Positions 38,419-49,126 of a DNA stretch of 64,000 nucleotides are shown piece by piece. Below the pieces are notes generated by a model, which saw nothing but the letters and a program-made list of their open reading frames with translations, was not told where the DNA came from and ran no database searches. The stretch's first letter is position 1. The number at the start of each line of letters is the position of its first letter. The position numbers and the translations under genes are program-made. The stretch comes from Citrobacter gillenii (GTDB taxonomy: Bacteria > Pseudomonadota > Gammaproteobacteria > Enterobacterales > Enterobacteriaceae): NCBI RefSeq assembly GCF_013337685.1, contig NZ_SUQN01000006.1, forward strand, positions 62,001 through 126,000. Direction: 5' to 3'.

Positions 38419-39123
38419 ATGAACGATATCGCGCATAACCTGGCACATGTCAGGGAGAAAATCTCAGCCGCCGCGACGCGTTGCGGGCGGTCTTCAGAAG
38501 ACGTTACGTTGCTTGCAGTGAGCAAAACCAAACCTGCGAGCGCCATCGAAGAAGCCATTGCTGCCGGGCAGCATGCCTTTGGGGAAAACTATGTTCAGGA
38601 AGGCGTGGATAAAATCCGCTACTTCAGCGAAAACGGCGTGACTGGACTGCAGTGGCACTTTATCGGCCCGTTGCAGTCCAACAAAAGCCGTCTGGTGGCT
38701 GAACATTTTGACTGGTGCCACACGATAGACCGTTTGCGCATCGCCACCCGACTCAGCGAACAGCGCCCGGCAGACCTACAGCCGCTAAATGTGCTGATTC
38801 AAATAAACATCAGCGATGAGAACAGCAAGTCAGGTATTCCGCTGGCAGAGCTTGATGCCCTGGCCGCAGACGTCGCCGCTCTGCCGCGCATTACCCTGCG
38901 TGGACTGATGGCAATCCCGGCGCCTGAGTCAGATTATGTAAGGCAGTTTGAAGTTGCACAGCAAATGGCTGTAGCATTTGCCGGGTTGAAAACACGCTAC
39001 CCGACAGTCGATACGCTCTCGTTGGGAATGTCTGATGATATGGATGCCGCCATCGCGGCGGGTAGCACGATGGTGCGCATTGGCACTGCCATTTTTGGTG
39101 CTCGTGATTACACAAAAAATTAA
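38419..39123 (+). CDS. yggS: PLP-homeostasis protein YggS
   Basis: The 234-residue alanine-racemase-fold protein holds pyridoxal phosphate on Lys36 (LLAVSKTKP) and helps balance vitamin B6 and amino acid pools. It has no known catalytic activity. It heads the yggS-yggT-yggU-rdgB-hemW run. Its start codon is only 17 bases from that of yggR on the other strand, so its promoter must lie inside yggR. Confidence 0.96.
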   Translation: MNDIAHNLAHVREKISAAATRCGRSSEDVTLLAVSKTKPASAIEEAIAAGQHAFGENYVQEGVDKIRYFSENGVTGLQWHFIGPLQSNKSRLVAEHFDWCHTIDRLRIATRLSEQRPADLQPLNVLIQINISDENSKSGIPLAELDALAADVAALPRITLRGLMAIPAPESDYVRQFEVAQQMAVAFAGLKTRYPTVDTLSLGMSDDMDAAIAAGSTMVRIGTAIFGARDYTKN

Positions 39124-39141
39124 GGAAAACTGAGGAACACC

Positions 39142-39708
39142 ATGAATACGTTGACCTTCCTGCTCTCAACGGTAATTGAGCTGTATACCATGGCGCTGCT
39201 ATTGCGCGTGTGGATGCAGTGGTCTCGCTGCGATTTTTACAATCCGTTTTCGCAGTTCATTGTAAAAATCACTCAGCCTATTATTGGGCCGTTACGCCGA
39301 ATTATTCCCCCGATGGGGCCGATTGATAGCGCATCGTTACTGGTCGCGTTAGTGCTCAGCTTTATCAAAGCTATTGTGCTGTTCAAAGTGGTCACGTTCC
39401 AACCCATTATCTGGATCGCCGCCGTACTGATCGTCCTGAAGACTATCGGGCTGCTGATTTTCTGGGTACTGCTGGTGATGGCCATCATGAGCTGGGTCAG
39501 CCAGGGCCGCAGCCCTGTAGAATACGTACTGATTCAACTGGCGGATCCGCTGCTGCGTCCTATTCGCCGTATCCTTCCAGGAATGGGCGGGATCGACTTC
39601 TCCCCGATGATCCTGGTGCTGCTGCTCTATGTCATCAACATGGGGATCGCAGAAGTGTTACAAGCGACAGGCAACATGCTGCTGCCGGGGCTGTGGATGG
39701 CGCTATGA
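39142..39708 (+). CDS. yggT: YggT family membrane protein
   Basis: The 188-residue inner-membrane protein has two YGGT repeats, each with a hydrophobic pair and a conserved [12 protein letters not shown] or [12 protein letters not shown] stretch. The family is linked to osmotic or potassium tolerance in some bacteria, but its mechanism is unknown. It is 18 bases after yggS and overlaps yggU by 4 bases (ATGA). Confidence 0.93.
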   Translation: MNTLTFLLSTVIELYTMALLLRVWMQWSRCDFYNPFSQFIVKITQPIIGPLRRIIPPMGPIDSASLLVALVLSFIKAIVLFKVVTFQPIIWIAAVLIVLKTIGLLIFWVLLVMAIMSWVSQGRSPVEYVLIQLADPLLRPIRRILPGMGGIDFSPMILVLLLYVINMGIAEVLQATGNMLLPGLWMAL

Positions 39709-39995
39709 GTGCCGTAACACCCTGCGATGACGGTCTGGTTTTACGGCTCTACATTCAGCCTAAAGCCAGCCGTGACAGTATTGTGGGTTTACATGGCGAC
39801 GAAGTAAAAGTCGCCATTACCGCCCCACCGGTCGATGGGCAAGCCAACAGCCATCTGGTGAAGTTTCTCGGTAAACAGTTCCGTGTGGCGAAAAGCCAGG
39901 TCGTTATTGAGAAGGGCGAGCTTGGCCGCCACAAACAGGTTAAAATCATTCATCCGCAACAGATCCCGCCAGAAATTGCGGCGCTAACTGATTAG
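39705..39995 (+). CDS. yggU: UPF0235 (DUF167) protein YggU
   Basis: The 96-residue protein has the DUF167 core [16 protein letters not shown] and [16 protein letters not shown]. Its function is unknown. The start ATG at 39705 overlaps the yggT stop, which favours it over the earlier frame at 39693. It lies in the yggS-hemW operon. Confidence 0.93.
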   Translation: MSAVTPCDDGLVLRLYIQPKASRDSIVGLHGDEVKVAITAPPVDGQANSHLVKFLGKQFRVAKSQVVIEKGELGRHKQVKIIHPQQIPPEIAALTD

Positions 39996-40002
39996 GTATC
40001 CC

Positions 40003-40596
40003 ATGCAAAAAGTTGTCCTCGCGACCGGCAATGCCGGTAAAGTGCGTGAACTCGCCTCTCTCCTGAGCGACTTCGGGCTTGATGTCGTTGCCCAAACGGA
40101 TCTGGGCGTTGATTCCGCAGAAGAAACCGGCCTGACGTTTATTGAAAACGCCATTCTGAAGGCGCGTCATGCCGCGCAAATCACCGGTCTGCCTGCCATT
40201 GCCGATGATTCCGGCCTGGCCGTTGACGCCCTCGGCGGGGCTCCGGGGATTTATTCTGCTCGCTATTCTGGTGAAGATGCGACTGACAGACAAAACCTGG
40301 AAAAACTGCTGCACACCCTGCAGGATATCCCGGACGAAAAACGTCAGGCACAGTTCCATTGTGTACTGGTGTATATGCGCCACGCAGATGACCCAACCCC
40401 TGTTGTATGTCACGGACGCTGGCCGGGTGTGATCGCTCGTGAGCCTGCCGGAGACGGTGGTTTTGGCTACGACCCTATCTTCTTTGTACCGTCTGAGGGT
40501 AAAACCGCAGCCGAACTGACCCGCGAAGAAAAGAGTGCTATTTCCCACCGTGGACAGGCACTAAAACTGCTGCTGGATGCGCTGCGTAATGGTTAA
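40003..40596 (+). CDS. rdgB: dITP/XTP pyrophosphatase
   Basis: The 197-residue enzyme of the Ham1 family hydrolyses inosine and xanthosine triphosphates and so keeps damaged purines out of DNA. The N-terminal [13 protein letters not shown] and the [13 protein letters not shown] motif form the metal and base site. E. coli length. It overlaps hemW by 8 bases and follows yggU by 7. Confidence 0.97.
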   Translation: MQKVVLATGNAGKVRELASLLSDFGLDVVAQTDLGVDSAEETGLTFIENAILKARHAAQITGLPAIADDSGLAVDALGGAPGIYSARYSGEDATDRQNLEKLLHTLQDIPDEKRQAQFHCVLVYMRHADDPTPVVCHGRWPGVIAREPAGDGGFGYDPIFFVPSEGKTAAELTREEKSAISHRGQALKLLLDALRNG

Positions 40597-41725
40597 GTTG
40601 CCACCGCTGAGTCTTTATATCCACATCCCGTGGTGCGTGCAGAAATGCCCCTACTGCGACTTCAACTCGCATGCGTTAAAGGGCGAAGTTCCCCATGACG
40701 ATTACGTTGGGCATCTGCTGAGCGATCTGGATGCCAACGTCGCCTACGCGCAGGGACGCGAAGTAAAGACCATTTTTATTGGTGGCGGTACGCCGAGCCT
40801 GCTCTCTGGCCCGGCAATGCAAACGTTGCTGGATGGCGTGCGTGCGCGTCTGAATCTGGCGGCGGATGCCGAAATCACGATGGAAGCCAATCCCGGTACG
40901 GTGGAAGCCGATCGGTTTGTCGATTATCAACGCGCTGGAGTTAACCGCATCTCGATTGGCGTACAAAGTTTTAGCGCCGCCAAGCTTGAGCGACTGGGGC
41001 GTATTCACGGGCCAGAAGAAGCCAAACGCGCGGCGAATCTGGCTGACGGTCTGGGATTGCGCAGCTTTAACCTCGATTTGATGCACGGCCTGCCGGATCA
41101 AACGCTGGAAGAAGCGCTGGGCGATTTACAGCAGGCCATTGAGCTTAACCCCCCGCACCTCTCCTGGTATCAGCTCACTATTGAGCCCAACACGTTGTTT
41201 GGTTCGCGCCCGCCGGTGCTACCGGATGATGACGCCCTGTGGGATATTTTTGAGCAAGGCCACCGGTTGCTGACCGCCGCCGGGTATCAGCAATATGAAA
41301 CCTCGGCCTATGCAAAACCGGGATATCAGTGCCAGCACAACCTGAACTACTGGCGTTTTGGCGACTATCTTGGCATTGGCTGCGGGGCTCACGGCAAGAT
41401 CACCTTCCCGGACGGACGTATCCTGCGCACCACCAAAACCCGACATCCGCGCGGTTACATGCAGGGACGTTATCTCGAAAGCGAGCGTGATGTCGCCGAG
41501 GCTGATAAGCCATTTGAGTTCTTTATGAACCGCTTCCGCTTGCTGGAGGCCGCACCGCGTGTGGAATTCACCCACTATACCGGGCTTGCCGAAGAGGTGA
41601 TTCGGGCACAGATTGATGAGGCTATCGCCCAGGGATATCTGACGCAGAGCGATGAGTACTGGCAGATTACCCAGCACGGTAAGCTGTTTTTAAACTCACT
41701 GCTGGAGCTGTTTCTGGCGGAGTAA
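40589..41725 (+). CDS. hemW: Heme chaperone HemW (radical SAM)
   Basis: This 378-residue protein resembles coproporphyrinogen III oxidase HemN but acts as a heme chaperone. The radical-SAM cluster motif is Cys16-x3-Cys20-x2-Cys23 (CVQKCPYC), followed by GGGTPSLL. The HemN-specific fourth-cysteine extension is absent, which supports HemW. The start at 40589 overlaps rdgB's stop and gives the E. coli length. It is the last gene of the operon and is followed by a REP cluster. Confidence 0.96.
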   Translation: MVKLPPLSLYIHIPWCVQKCPYCDFNSHALKGEVPHDDYVGHLLSDLDANVAYAQGREVKTIFIGGGTPSLLSGPAMQTLLDGVRARLNLAADAEITMEANPGTVEADRFVDYQRAGVNRISIGVQSFSAAKLERLGRIHGPEEAKRAANLADGLGLRSFNLDLMHGLPDQTLEEALGDLQQAIELNPPHLSWYQLTIEPNTLFGSRPPVLPDDDALWDIFEQGHRLLTAAGYQQYETSAYAKPGYQCQHNLNYWRFGDYLGIGCGAHGKITFPDGRILRTTKTRHPRGYMQGRYLESERDVAEADKPFEFFMNRFRLLEAAPRVEFTHYTGLAEEVIRAQIDEAIAQGYLTQSDEYWQITQHGKLFLNSLLELFLAE

Positions 41726-41748
41726 CGCGGAAAACCGTAATGAATGTT

Positions 41749-41842
41749 GGCCTGATAAGGCTTTGAGCCACCATCCGACAAATTGCCTGATGGCGCTGCG
41801 CTTATCAGGCCTACAGGGTTAGGTCGATAAGCGCAGCCACCT
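41749..41842. repeat. BIME (three REP-like units)
   Basis: GGCCTGATAAGG...CCATCCGAC, TGCCTGATGGCGCTGCGC...TCAGGCCTAC and AGGTCGATAAGCGCAGCCACC follow one another in alternate orientation between convergent hemW and ansB. E. coli K-12 has a gene (yggM) at about this position that is missing here. Confidence 0.8.
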
Positions 41843-41849
41843 TCATCGA

Positions 41850-42896
41850 TTAGTACTGATTAAACATTTCCTGGATCTGTTTAGGATCTTTGGTCTGTGT
41901 CAGCGCCAATTGCAGCAGCACGCGAGCTTTTTGTGGGTTCAGCGAGCCAGACGCCACAAATCCGTACTTCGCATCATCGATTTCAGCATCCTGCGTGGTG
42001 GAGCCAGTAGGTACGCGGGAAGAACGCACGACCACGGTGCCTTTGTGCGCAGCGGTTGCCAGCGTATCGAAAATGGTTTTATACAGGTTACCATTACCCA
42101 CACCAGCACTCACAATCCCGGCGTATCCGGCATCGACCAGCGCTTTTGCCGGCAGATCGGAGGCGTTAGCGTAGTTATAGATAATGCCCACCTTCGGCAG
42201 CTCGGTCAGCTTAGAGACATCGAATGGCGTTGCGGAAGTATGCTTGCGCGCAGGCGTACGCTGGTAATCAATTTTACCGTTATGGATATAGCCCAGCGGA
42301 CCATAGTTGACGGCTTTGAAGGTCGCGACATCCGTGGTGTTGGTCTTGGTCACATCACGGCCATCCAGGACAGTGTCGTTCATCACCACCAGCACACCGC
42401 GGTTAGCAGACGCTTTATCCGCCGCGGTCACCACGGCGTTATACAGGTTGAACGGGCCATCGGCGCTCATACCCGTAGACGGACGCATTGCGCCGACCAA
42501 CACCACTGGCTTGTTGCACTTGACGGTCAGATCGAGGAAATACGCGGTTTCTTCCATAGTATCCGTACCATGGGTCACCACGAAGCCGTCGGTTTTATCA
42601 CATTCGGTGTTGATCTTCTTCGCCAGCGTTAACCAGACGTCGTCATTCATGTCCTGCGAGCCAATATTCACCACCTGCTCGCCTTTAACGACGGCAATAT
42701 CTTTCAGTTGCGGCACCGCATCGACCAGATTTTCTACGCCAACTTTACCCGCCGTGTAGTTGGATTTTGTTGCGGAATCACCGCCACCAGCAATCGTCCC
42801 GCCGGTAGCCAGAATGGTGATATTGGGTAATGCGAGCGCTGCGCCGCTGAACCCCATAACCAGTGCTGCCAGTGCCGTTTTTCTGAAAAAATCCAT
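41850..42896 (-). CDS. ansB: Periplasmic L-asparaginase II
   Basis: The 348-residue precursor has a signal peptide (cleavage after ALA, about residue 22). The mature enzyme hydrolyses asparagine to aspartate. Both active-site threonines are seen: ATGGTIAGGGDS (Thr12 of the mature form) and THGTDTMEETAYFL (Thr89-Asp90). In E. coli the gene is induced anaerobically by FNR and CRP, and a region of about 140 AT-rich bases upstream could hold those sites, though I found none that is convincing. Confidence 0.97.
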   Translation of the reverse strand: MDFFRKTALAALVMGFSGAALALPNITILATGGTIAGGGDSATKSNYTAGKVGVENLVDAVPQLKDIAVVKGEQVVNIGSQDMNDDVWLTLAKKINTECDKTDGFVVTHGTDTMEETAYFLDLTVKCNKPVVLVGAMRPSTGMSADGPFNLYNAVVTAADKASANRGVLVVMNDTVLDGRDVTKTNTTDVATFKAVNYGPLGYIHNGKIDYQRTPARKHTSATPFDVSKLTELPKVGIIYNYANASDLPAKALVDAGYAGIVSAGVGNGNLYKTIFDTLATAAHKGTVVVRSSRVPTGSTTQDAEIDDAKYGFVASGSLNPQKARVLLQLALTQTKDPKQIQEMFNQY

Positions 42897-43040
42897 GTTA
42901 TTACTCCGGTTATTTGAATTTGCCGCATTATGTCAACCTGACAGATGAATAATGTGACCTCTTCCAATTAACCAGACTTATATATTTATAAATTTGTTAT
43001 TTTTAGAGATGGATATCAAAAAACAAGGAAAATGCAAAGC

Positions 43041-43069
43041 AAAACGGCACAGAATGTTTCTGTGCCGTT
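43041..43069 (-). terminator. Intrinsic terminator of yggN
   Basis: AACGGCACAGAA and TTCTGTGCCGTT flank a three-base loop, with a short T-run on the minus strand, 16 bases past the yggN stop. Confidence 0.85.
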
Positions 43070-43084
43070 AAAGAGAGGTAAATG

Positions 43085-43804
43085 CTATTTTAGACCGTTA
43101 ACCAATGCCTTACGGTCATCTTCCAGCGTCACGACGCGCGCGCAAACATCTTTGCCAAACTGCTGGAAGTCTTTCTCTTGGTTCTTCCATTCATTCTGGA
43201 TGGAGGTTTGCAAACCGCCGAGGCTACCGAGCACACCCTGCAGTGGGTTACCGCCACCTTTGAGCACCGCTTTGGCACCCATTTCGTTGATGCTGTCCTG
43301 CAGAATGCCGCCCATCGCCTGATTCACCAGCTGCTGCCCGTCAGCACGGACCTGATCAATTGCCTTATAATGGAAGGTCAGACCGTCAGTACGATGCTCG
43401 ATGATCCGGTTCATCTGCTCTTTCAATTGGGCGTCAAGCTTGGTTAAACGACCGCGCATGTTGCTGCTTTCACCGACTTCTTTGGCGATAATTTTGTCCA
43501 GCGCGATGCGACCTTTCTCGACGCGCGCTCTGGCGCCGTCGTCAATCCACGGCAGGCTGCTACGCAACGCCGCCTGATAATCTTTCGCCTGCTCACGCTG
43601 TGCGGCGCTTAAGGTGTACTGCTTACCGTTGAAGGTAACATTCCCGGCTGGCGTGATCACCAGATCGCCGTTTTCACCCTTCACCTGCACCGTTTGCGGA
43701 GTCACAATCACATCGTCACGCGGGGTGACGCTGCACTTATAATCAGCATGTGCGGCCATCGCCGTGAACGTCAGGACTGCCGCCAGCAGCGTTTTACGCA
43801 TCAT
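43085..43804 (-). CDS. yggN: DUF2884 periplasmic protein YggN
   Basis: This 239-residue secreted protein has a signal peptide (cleavage after AHA, about residue 20) and a DUF2884 region. The middle is charged and probably helical (about 80-170), with the pattern LTKLDAQLKEQMNRIIEH. Function unknown. E. coli length. It has its own terminator and starts 49 bases after yggL on the same strand. Confidence 0.93.
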   Translation of the reverse strand: MMRKTLLAAVLTFTAMAAHADYKCSVTPRDDVIVTPQTVQVKGENGDLVITPAGNVTFNGKQYTLSAAQREQAKDYQAALRSSLPWIDDGARARVEKGRIALDKIIAKEVGESSNMRGRLTKLDAQLKEQMNRIIEHRTDGLTFHYKAIDQVRADGQQLVNQAMGGILQDSINEMGAKAVLKGGGNPLQGVLGSLGGLQTSIQNEWKNQEKDFQQFGKDVCARVVTLEDDRKALVNGLK

Positions 43805-43853
43805 ATCTATCCCTCAATACAAATCGGGTCGGCATTTGCCGACCCTGTGCTAC

Positions 43854-44180
43854 TTAGTCCCACCAAATATCGAAAAGTTCGCTGGTGCGCACATCTTCAA
43901 GTTTGTGCTCTTCCAGCCACTTACGCACGATTGCCTGATGTTCTTCAGTGCATTTGCCGATTTCCTGCAGGCAGATCAGACCTTCCCAGGCCAGATAGCC
44001 ACTGCCGTCATAGGCCAGCTTGTTCGGCTCAATAACCTCATTGATAAAGTCATCAACGATTTTATCGACCTGCTCTTCAGATGTGCCTTCCGGAAAACGC
44101 CATGCAACCGAAAATCCGACTTCCTGGAATTCGTCGATATGCATTTTTTTACGCAGACGACGGCTACGGTTCTTTGCCAT
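43854..44180 (-). CDS. yggL: DUF469 (YggL 50S-associated) protein
   Basis: The 108-residue protein begins [20 protein letters not shown], a very basic start, followed by the DUF469 core. YggL has been found bound to the 50S ribosomal subunit. The start at 44180 is chosen because it overlaps the trmB stop as TAATG, so the two are translationally coupled; the frame to 44210 adds ten residues. Confidence 0.93.
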   Translation of the reverse strand: MAKNRSRRLRKKMHIDEFQEVGFSVAWRFPEGTSEEQVDKIVDDFINEVIEPNKLAYDGSGYLAWEGLICLQEIGKCTEEHQAIVRKWLEEHKLEDVRTSELFDIWWD

Positions 44181-44899
44181 TATTTCACCCTCTCGAACAT
44201 TAAGTCCCATACGCCGTGGCCAAGACGATGGCCACGTTGTTCAAATTTGGTTACCGGGCGCGATGGTGGGCGCGGTACATAATCGTTACTCTCAGACAGG
44301 TTTTTATACCCGTCAATGGAGGACATCACTTCAAGCATGTGCTCCGCATAGGCTTCCCAGTCGGTAGCCATGTGGAAAACACCGCCCAACTTCAGCTTAC
44401 TCTTCACCAGCTCAGCAAACGGTACCTGAACGATACGGCGTTTATTATGACGTGCTTTATGCCACGGGTCAGGGAAAAAGAGCTGAACCATCGATAAAGA
44501 ATTGTCAGGAATCATTTTGTGCAGCACTTCAACGGCGTCATGACACATCACGCGCAGGTTTTCGACGCCCTCTTCATGCGCCGAAGCCAGGCAGGCGCCA
44601 ACGCCCGGAGAGTGAACCTCAATACCGAGGAAGTTTTGTTCCGGACGCGCTTTGGCCATCGCCACCAGCGAAGCGCCCATACCGAAACCTATTTCAAGCG
44701 TCACCGGTGCGTCACGGCCAAACAGCGCAGCAAAATCGACCGGTGCTTCGCTGAACTCAACGCCCATCACCGGCCAGTAGTTTTCCAGTGCGTGTTCCTG
44801 CCCTTTAGTCAGTCGCCCCTGGCGACGAACAAAACTACGAATCCGGCGCAGCGGGCGACCGTTTTCATCAAATTCCGGTGAAATGACGTCGTTCTTCAT
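44180..44899 (-). CDS. trmB: tRNA (guanine-46-N7) methyltransferase
   Basis: This 239-residue SAM-dependent enzyme makes m7G46 in the variable loop of tRNAs. The SAM loop [14 protein letters not shown], the [12 protein letters not shown] strand and the [13 protein letters not shown] catalytic/tRNA-binding stretch are intact. It starts a short operon with yggL and is divergent from mutY. Confidence 0.97.
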   Translation of the reverse strand: MKNDVISPEFDENGRPLRRIRSFVRRQGRLTKGQEHALENYWPVMGVEFSEAPVDFAALFGRDAPVTLEIGFGMGASLVAMAKARPEQNFLGIEVHSPGVGACLASAHEEGVENLRVMCHDAVEVLHKMIPDNSLSMVQLFFPDPWHKARHNKRRIVQVPFAELVKSKLKLGGVFHMATDWEAYAEHMLEVMSSIDGYKNLSESNDYVPRPPSRPVTKFEQRGHRLGHGVWDLMFERVK

Positions 44900-45059
44900 A
44901 AAAGTTTAGTCTGCTGTGTTTGAGTTCTGAAAACGGGCATTATCCAAAGTTAGTTGCCGGATGCAAGTAAAGGAAGAGAGTCAGCTGCGGAAAGTTCCGG
45001 TTTACACCCTTCGACCTCTGTGCTGCAATCTTGCCCCCAGCAATAATGAAACGGTAATC

Positions 45060-46112
45060 ATGCAAGCGTCTCAATTTTCAGCTCAGGTGTTGAGCTGGTA
45101 CGACAAATACGGGCGGAAAACGCTGCCCTGGCAAATTGACAAGACGCCTTACAAAGTATGGCTTTCTGAAGTCATGCTGCAACAAACTCAGGTTGCGACC
45201 GTTATTCCTTATTTTGAACGCTTTATGGCGCGCTTTCCAACGATAACCGATTTAGCCCATGCCCCGCTTGATGAAGTCCTGCATTTGTGGACCGGGCTGG
45301 GGTATTACGCGCGTGCGCGCAATCTGCATAAAGCCGCTCAGCAGGTGGCGACGCTGCATGGCGGCACCTTCCCGCAAACCTTTGATGAAGTTGCCGCCCT
45401 GCCCGGCGTTGGACGCTCTACCGCAGGCGCGATCCTTTCGCTCTCTTTGGGTCAGCATTTTCCGATTCTCGACGGCAACGTCAAACGCGTGCTGGCACGC
45501 TGTTATGCTGTCAGCGGCTGGCCGGGGAAAAAAGAGGTCGAGAAAAAACTGTGGGCGTTGAGTGAGCAGGTTACACCCGCCCACGGCGTTGAACGATTTA
45601 ATCAGGCGATGATGGATTTAGGCGCGCTAGTCTGTACGCGTTCAAAACCTAAGTGCGCCCTGTGCCCATTACAAAATGGCTGTGTGGCTACCGCCAATGC
45701 AAGTTGGGCACAATACCCGGGTAAAAAGCCCAAGCAGACGTTACCGGAGCGCACAGGCTATTTTTTACTGATGCAGCATAACGATGAGGTGTTACTCGCG
45801 CAGCGTCCACCCAGCGGCTTATGGGGCGGATTATACTGTTTTCCGCAGTTTGAAGATGAAGATGGACTGCATCAGTGGCTGGCGCAACGGCAAATTAACG
45901 CAGATAATCTGACCCAGCTTACTGCGTTTCGCCATACCTTTAGTCATTTCCACTTAGATATTGTGCCTATGTGGCTTCCCGTGTCCTCATTCACCGCCTG
46001 CATGGATGAAGGCAACGCGCTCTGGTATAACTTAGCGCAACCGCCGTCGGTCGGACTGGCGGCTCCCGTGGAGCGTTTGTTACAGCAATTACGCGTCGGT
46101 GCGCAGGTTTAA
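45060..46112 (+). CDS. mutY: Adenine DNA glycosylase MutY
   Basis: The 350-residue base-excision enzyme removes adenine mispaired with 8-oxoguanine. Catalytic Glu37 and Asp138 are present, the helix-hairpin-helix is [10 protein letters not shown], and the 4Fe-4S ligands are Cys192, Cys199, Cys202 and Cys208. A C-terminal Nudix-like domain recognises 8-oxoG. The start at 45060 is E. coli's; the frame from 44961 adds 33 residues with no support. It is followed by yggX and mltC. Confidence 0.98.
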   Translation: MQASQFSAQVLSWYDKYGRKTLPWQIDKTPYKVWLSEVMLQQTQVATVIPYFERFMARFPTITDLAHAPLDEVLHLWTGLGYYARARNLHKAAQQVATLHGGTFPQTFDEVAALPGVGRSTAGAILSLSLGQHFPILDGNVKRVLARCYAVSGWPGKKEVEKKLWALSEQVTPAHGVERFNQAMMDLGALVCTRSKPKCALCPLQNGCVATANASWAQYPGKKPKQTLPERTGYFLLMQHNDEVLLAQRPPSGLWGGLYCFPQFEDEDGLHQWLAQRQINADNLTQLTAFRHTFSHFHLDIVPMWLPVSSFTACMDEGNALWYNLAQPPSVGLAAPVERLLQQLRVGAQV

Positions 46113-46127
46113 CGTGCCGGTCGATAA

Positions 46128-47581
<1,454 letters not shown>

Positions 47582-47583
47582 TG

Positions 47584-47629
47584 TTTACCCTCTTCGGCCG
47601 CGTGAAGCTGGCGGCAGAAGAGGGTAAAA
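47584..47629. other. Inverted repeat after mltC
   Basis: TTTACCCTCTT and AAGAGGGTAAA flank a 24-base GC-rich loop immediately after the mltC stop. A T-run does not follow, so it is a 3'-end hairpin, not a standard terminator. Confidence 0.5.
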
Positions 47630-47654
47630 GCGTTAACTCCGTCACTATTTTGCT

Positions 47655-47689
47655 TTGCAATTGGAAATTGTTTGCAAATATTTGTCACA
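47655..47689. promoter_or_regulatory. Possible CytR/CRP region of nupG
   Basis: Two TTGCAA motifs (47655-47660 and 47672-47677) and a downstream TCACA half-site (47685-47689) resemble CytR and CRP recognition elements. nupG is a known CytR/CRP/DeoR target in E. coli. The matches here are weak and the call rests largely on context. Confidence 0.35.
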
Positions 47690-47793
47690 GCTAACAAAAA
47701 AACACCCCTTCTCATTGATAGAATCACATCATATTGAAACGGCAAATGTGCTTTTTAAAACATCCATCCGCATTACGATGTGAGGAAATTAAC

Positions 47794-49050
47794 ATGAATC
47801 TTAAGCTGCAGCTGAAAGTCCTTTCCTTTCTGCAGTTCTGCCTGTGGGGTAGTTGGCTCACGACCCTCGGCTCTTATATGTTTGTCACCCTTAAATTCGA
47901 CGGTGCCTCTATTGGCGCAGTCTATAGCTCGCTGGGGATTGCCGCCGTATTTATGCCTACGCTGTTAGGTATCGTCGCCGACAAATGGATCAGTGCCAAG
48001 TGGGTTTATGCTCTTTGCCACCTGGTGGGTGCGGGTACGCTGTTCGCTGCCGCCGAGGTCACCACGCCTGGAGCCATGTTCTTTGTGATCCTGCTTAACT
48101 CCCTGGCCTATATGCCAACGCTGGGGTTAATCAACACTATTTCTTACTATCGCCTGCAGTCTGCCGGGATGGATATTGTCACCGACTTCCCGCCAATCCG
48201 TATCTGGGGCACCATCGGGTTTATTCTGGCCATGTGGGCGGTAAGCTTCTCAGGCTTTGAACTGAGCCATATGCAGCTGTATATCGGCGCAATTCTGTCC
48301 GTGGTACTGGCACTGTTCACCCTGACGCTGCCGCATATTCCGGTTGCTAATCAGCAGAAAAATCAGAGCTGGACATCAATGATGGGTTTGGATGCCTTCG
48401 CCCTGTTTAAAAACAAGCGTATGGCAATTTTCTTCATCTTCTCGATGATGCTGGGCGCAGAACTGCAAATTACCAACATGTTCGGTAATACCTTCCTGCA
48501 CAGCTTCGATAATAACCCGCTGTTCTCTGGTAGCTTCATCGTCGAGCATGCGTCAGTCATGATGTCCATCTCGCAGATTTCAGAAACCCTGTTTATCCTG
48601 ACCATCCCGTTCTTCTTAAGCCGTTACGGTATTAAGAACGTTATGCTGATCAGTATTGTGGCGTGGATGCTGCGTTTTGGTCTGTTTGCGTACGGCGACC
48701 CGACTCCGTTCGGTACCGTGCTGCTGGTTCTGTCGATGATTGTTTACGGCTGCGCCTTCGATTTCTTCAACATCTCCGGTTCGGTGTTCGTGGAAAAAGA
48801 AGTTCGTCCGGAAATTCGCGCCAGTGCACAGGGTATGTTCCTGATGATGACCAACGGCTTTGGCTGTATTCTGGGTGGTCTGGTGAGCGGTAAAGTGGTG
48901 GAACACTTCACACTGAACGGCATTACTGACTGGCAGAGCGTATGGCTGATCTTCGCGGGCTACTCACTGTTCCTGGCCTTTGCCTTCGTCGCACTGTTTA
49001 AGTACAAACACGTTCGCACTCCGGCTGGCACGCAGACTATCGCACACTAA
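47794..49050 (+). CDS. nupG: Nucleoside:proton symporter NupG
   Basis: The 418-residue major facilitator protein imports purine and pyrimidine nucleosides with protons. It has about 12 membrane helices and the family start FLQFCLWGSWLTTLGSYMF. The start at 47794, after TGAGGA, gives the E. coli length; the longer frame from 47734 adds 20 residues. A bidirectional terminator separates it from convergent speC. Confidence 0.97.
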   Translation: MNLKLQLKVLSFLQFCLWGSWLTTLGSYMFVTLKFDGASIGAVYSSLGIAAVFMPTLLGIVADKWISAKWVYALCHLVGAGTLFAAAEVTTPGAMFFVILLNSLAYMPTLGLINTISYYRLQSAGMDIVTDFPPIRIWGTIGFILAMWAVSFSGFELSHMQLYIGAILSVVLALFTLTLPHIPVANQQKNQSWTSMMGLDAFALFKNKRMAIFFIFSMMLGAELQITNMFGNTFLHSFDNNPLFSGSFIVEHASVMMSISQISETLFILTIPFFLSRYGIKNVMLISIVAWMLRFGLFAYGDPTPFGTVLLVLSMIVYGCAFDFFNISGSVFVEKEVRPEIRASAQGMFLMMTNGFGCILGGLVSGKVVEHFTLNGITDWQSVWLIFAGYSLFLAFAFVALFKYKHVRTPAGTQTIAH

Positions 49051-49062
49051 TCTTCATTGATT

Positions 49063-49094
49063 AAAAAGGGTCACCTGACGGTGACCCTTTTTTT
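49063..49094. terminator. Bidirectional terminator between nupG and speC
   Basis: AAAAGGGTCACC and GGTGACCCTTTT flank a three-base loop, with T-runs on both strands. It serves both nupG (plus) and speC (minus). Confidence 0.9.
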
Positions 49095-49126
49095 GCCGGA
49101 AATGTATCGGCCGCGCGATCCGTTTT

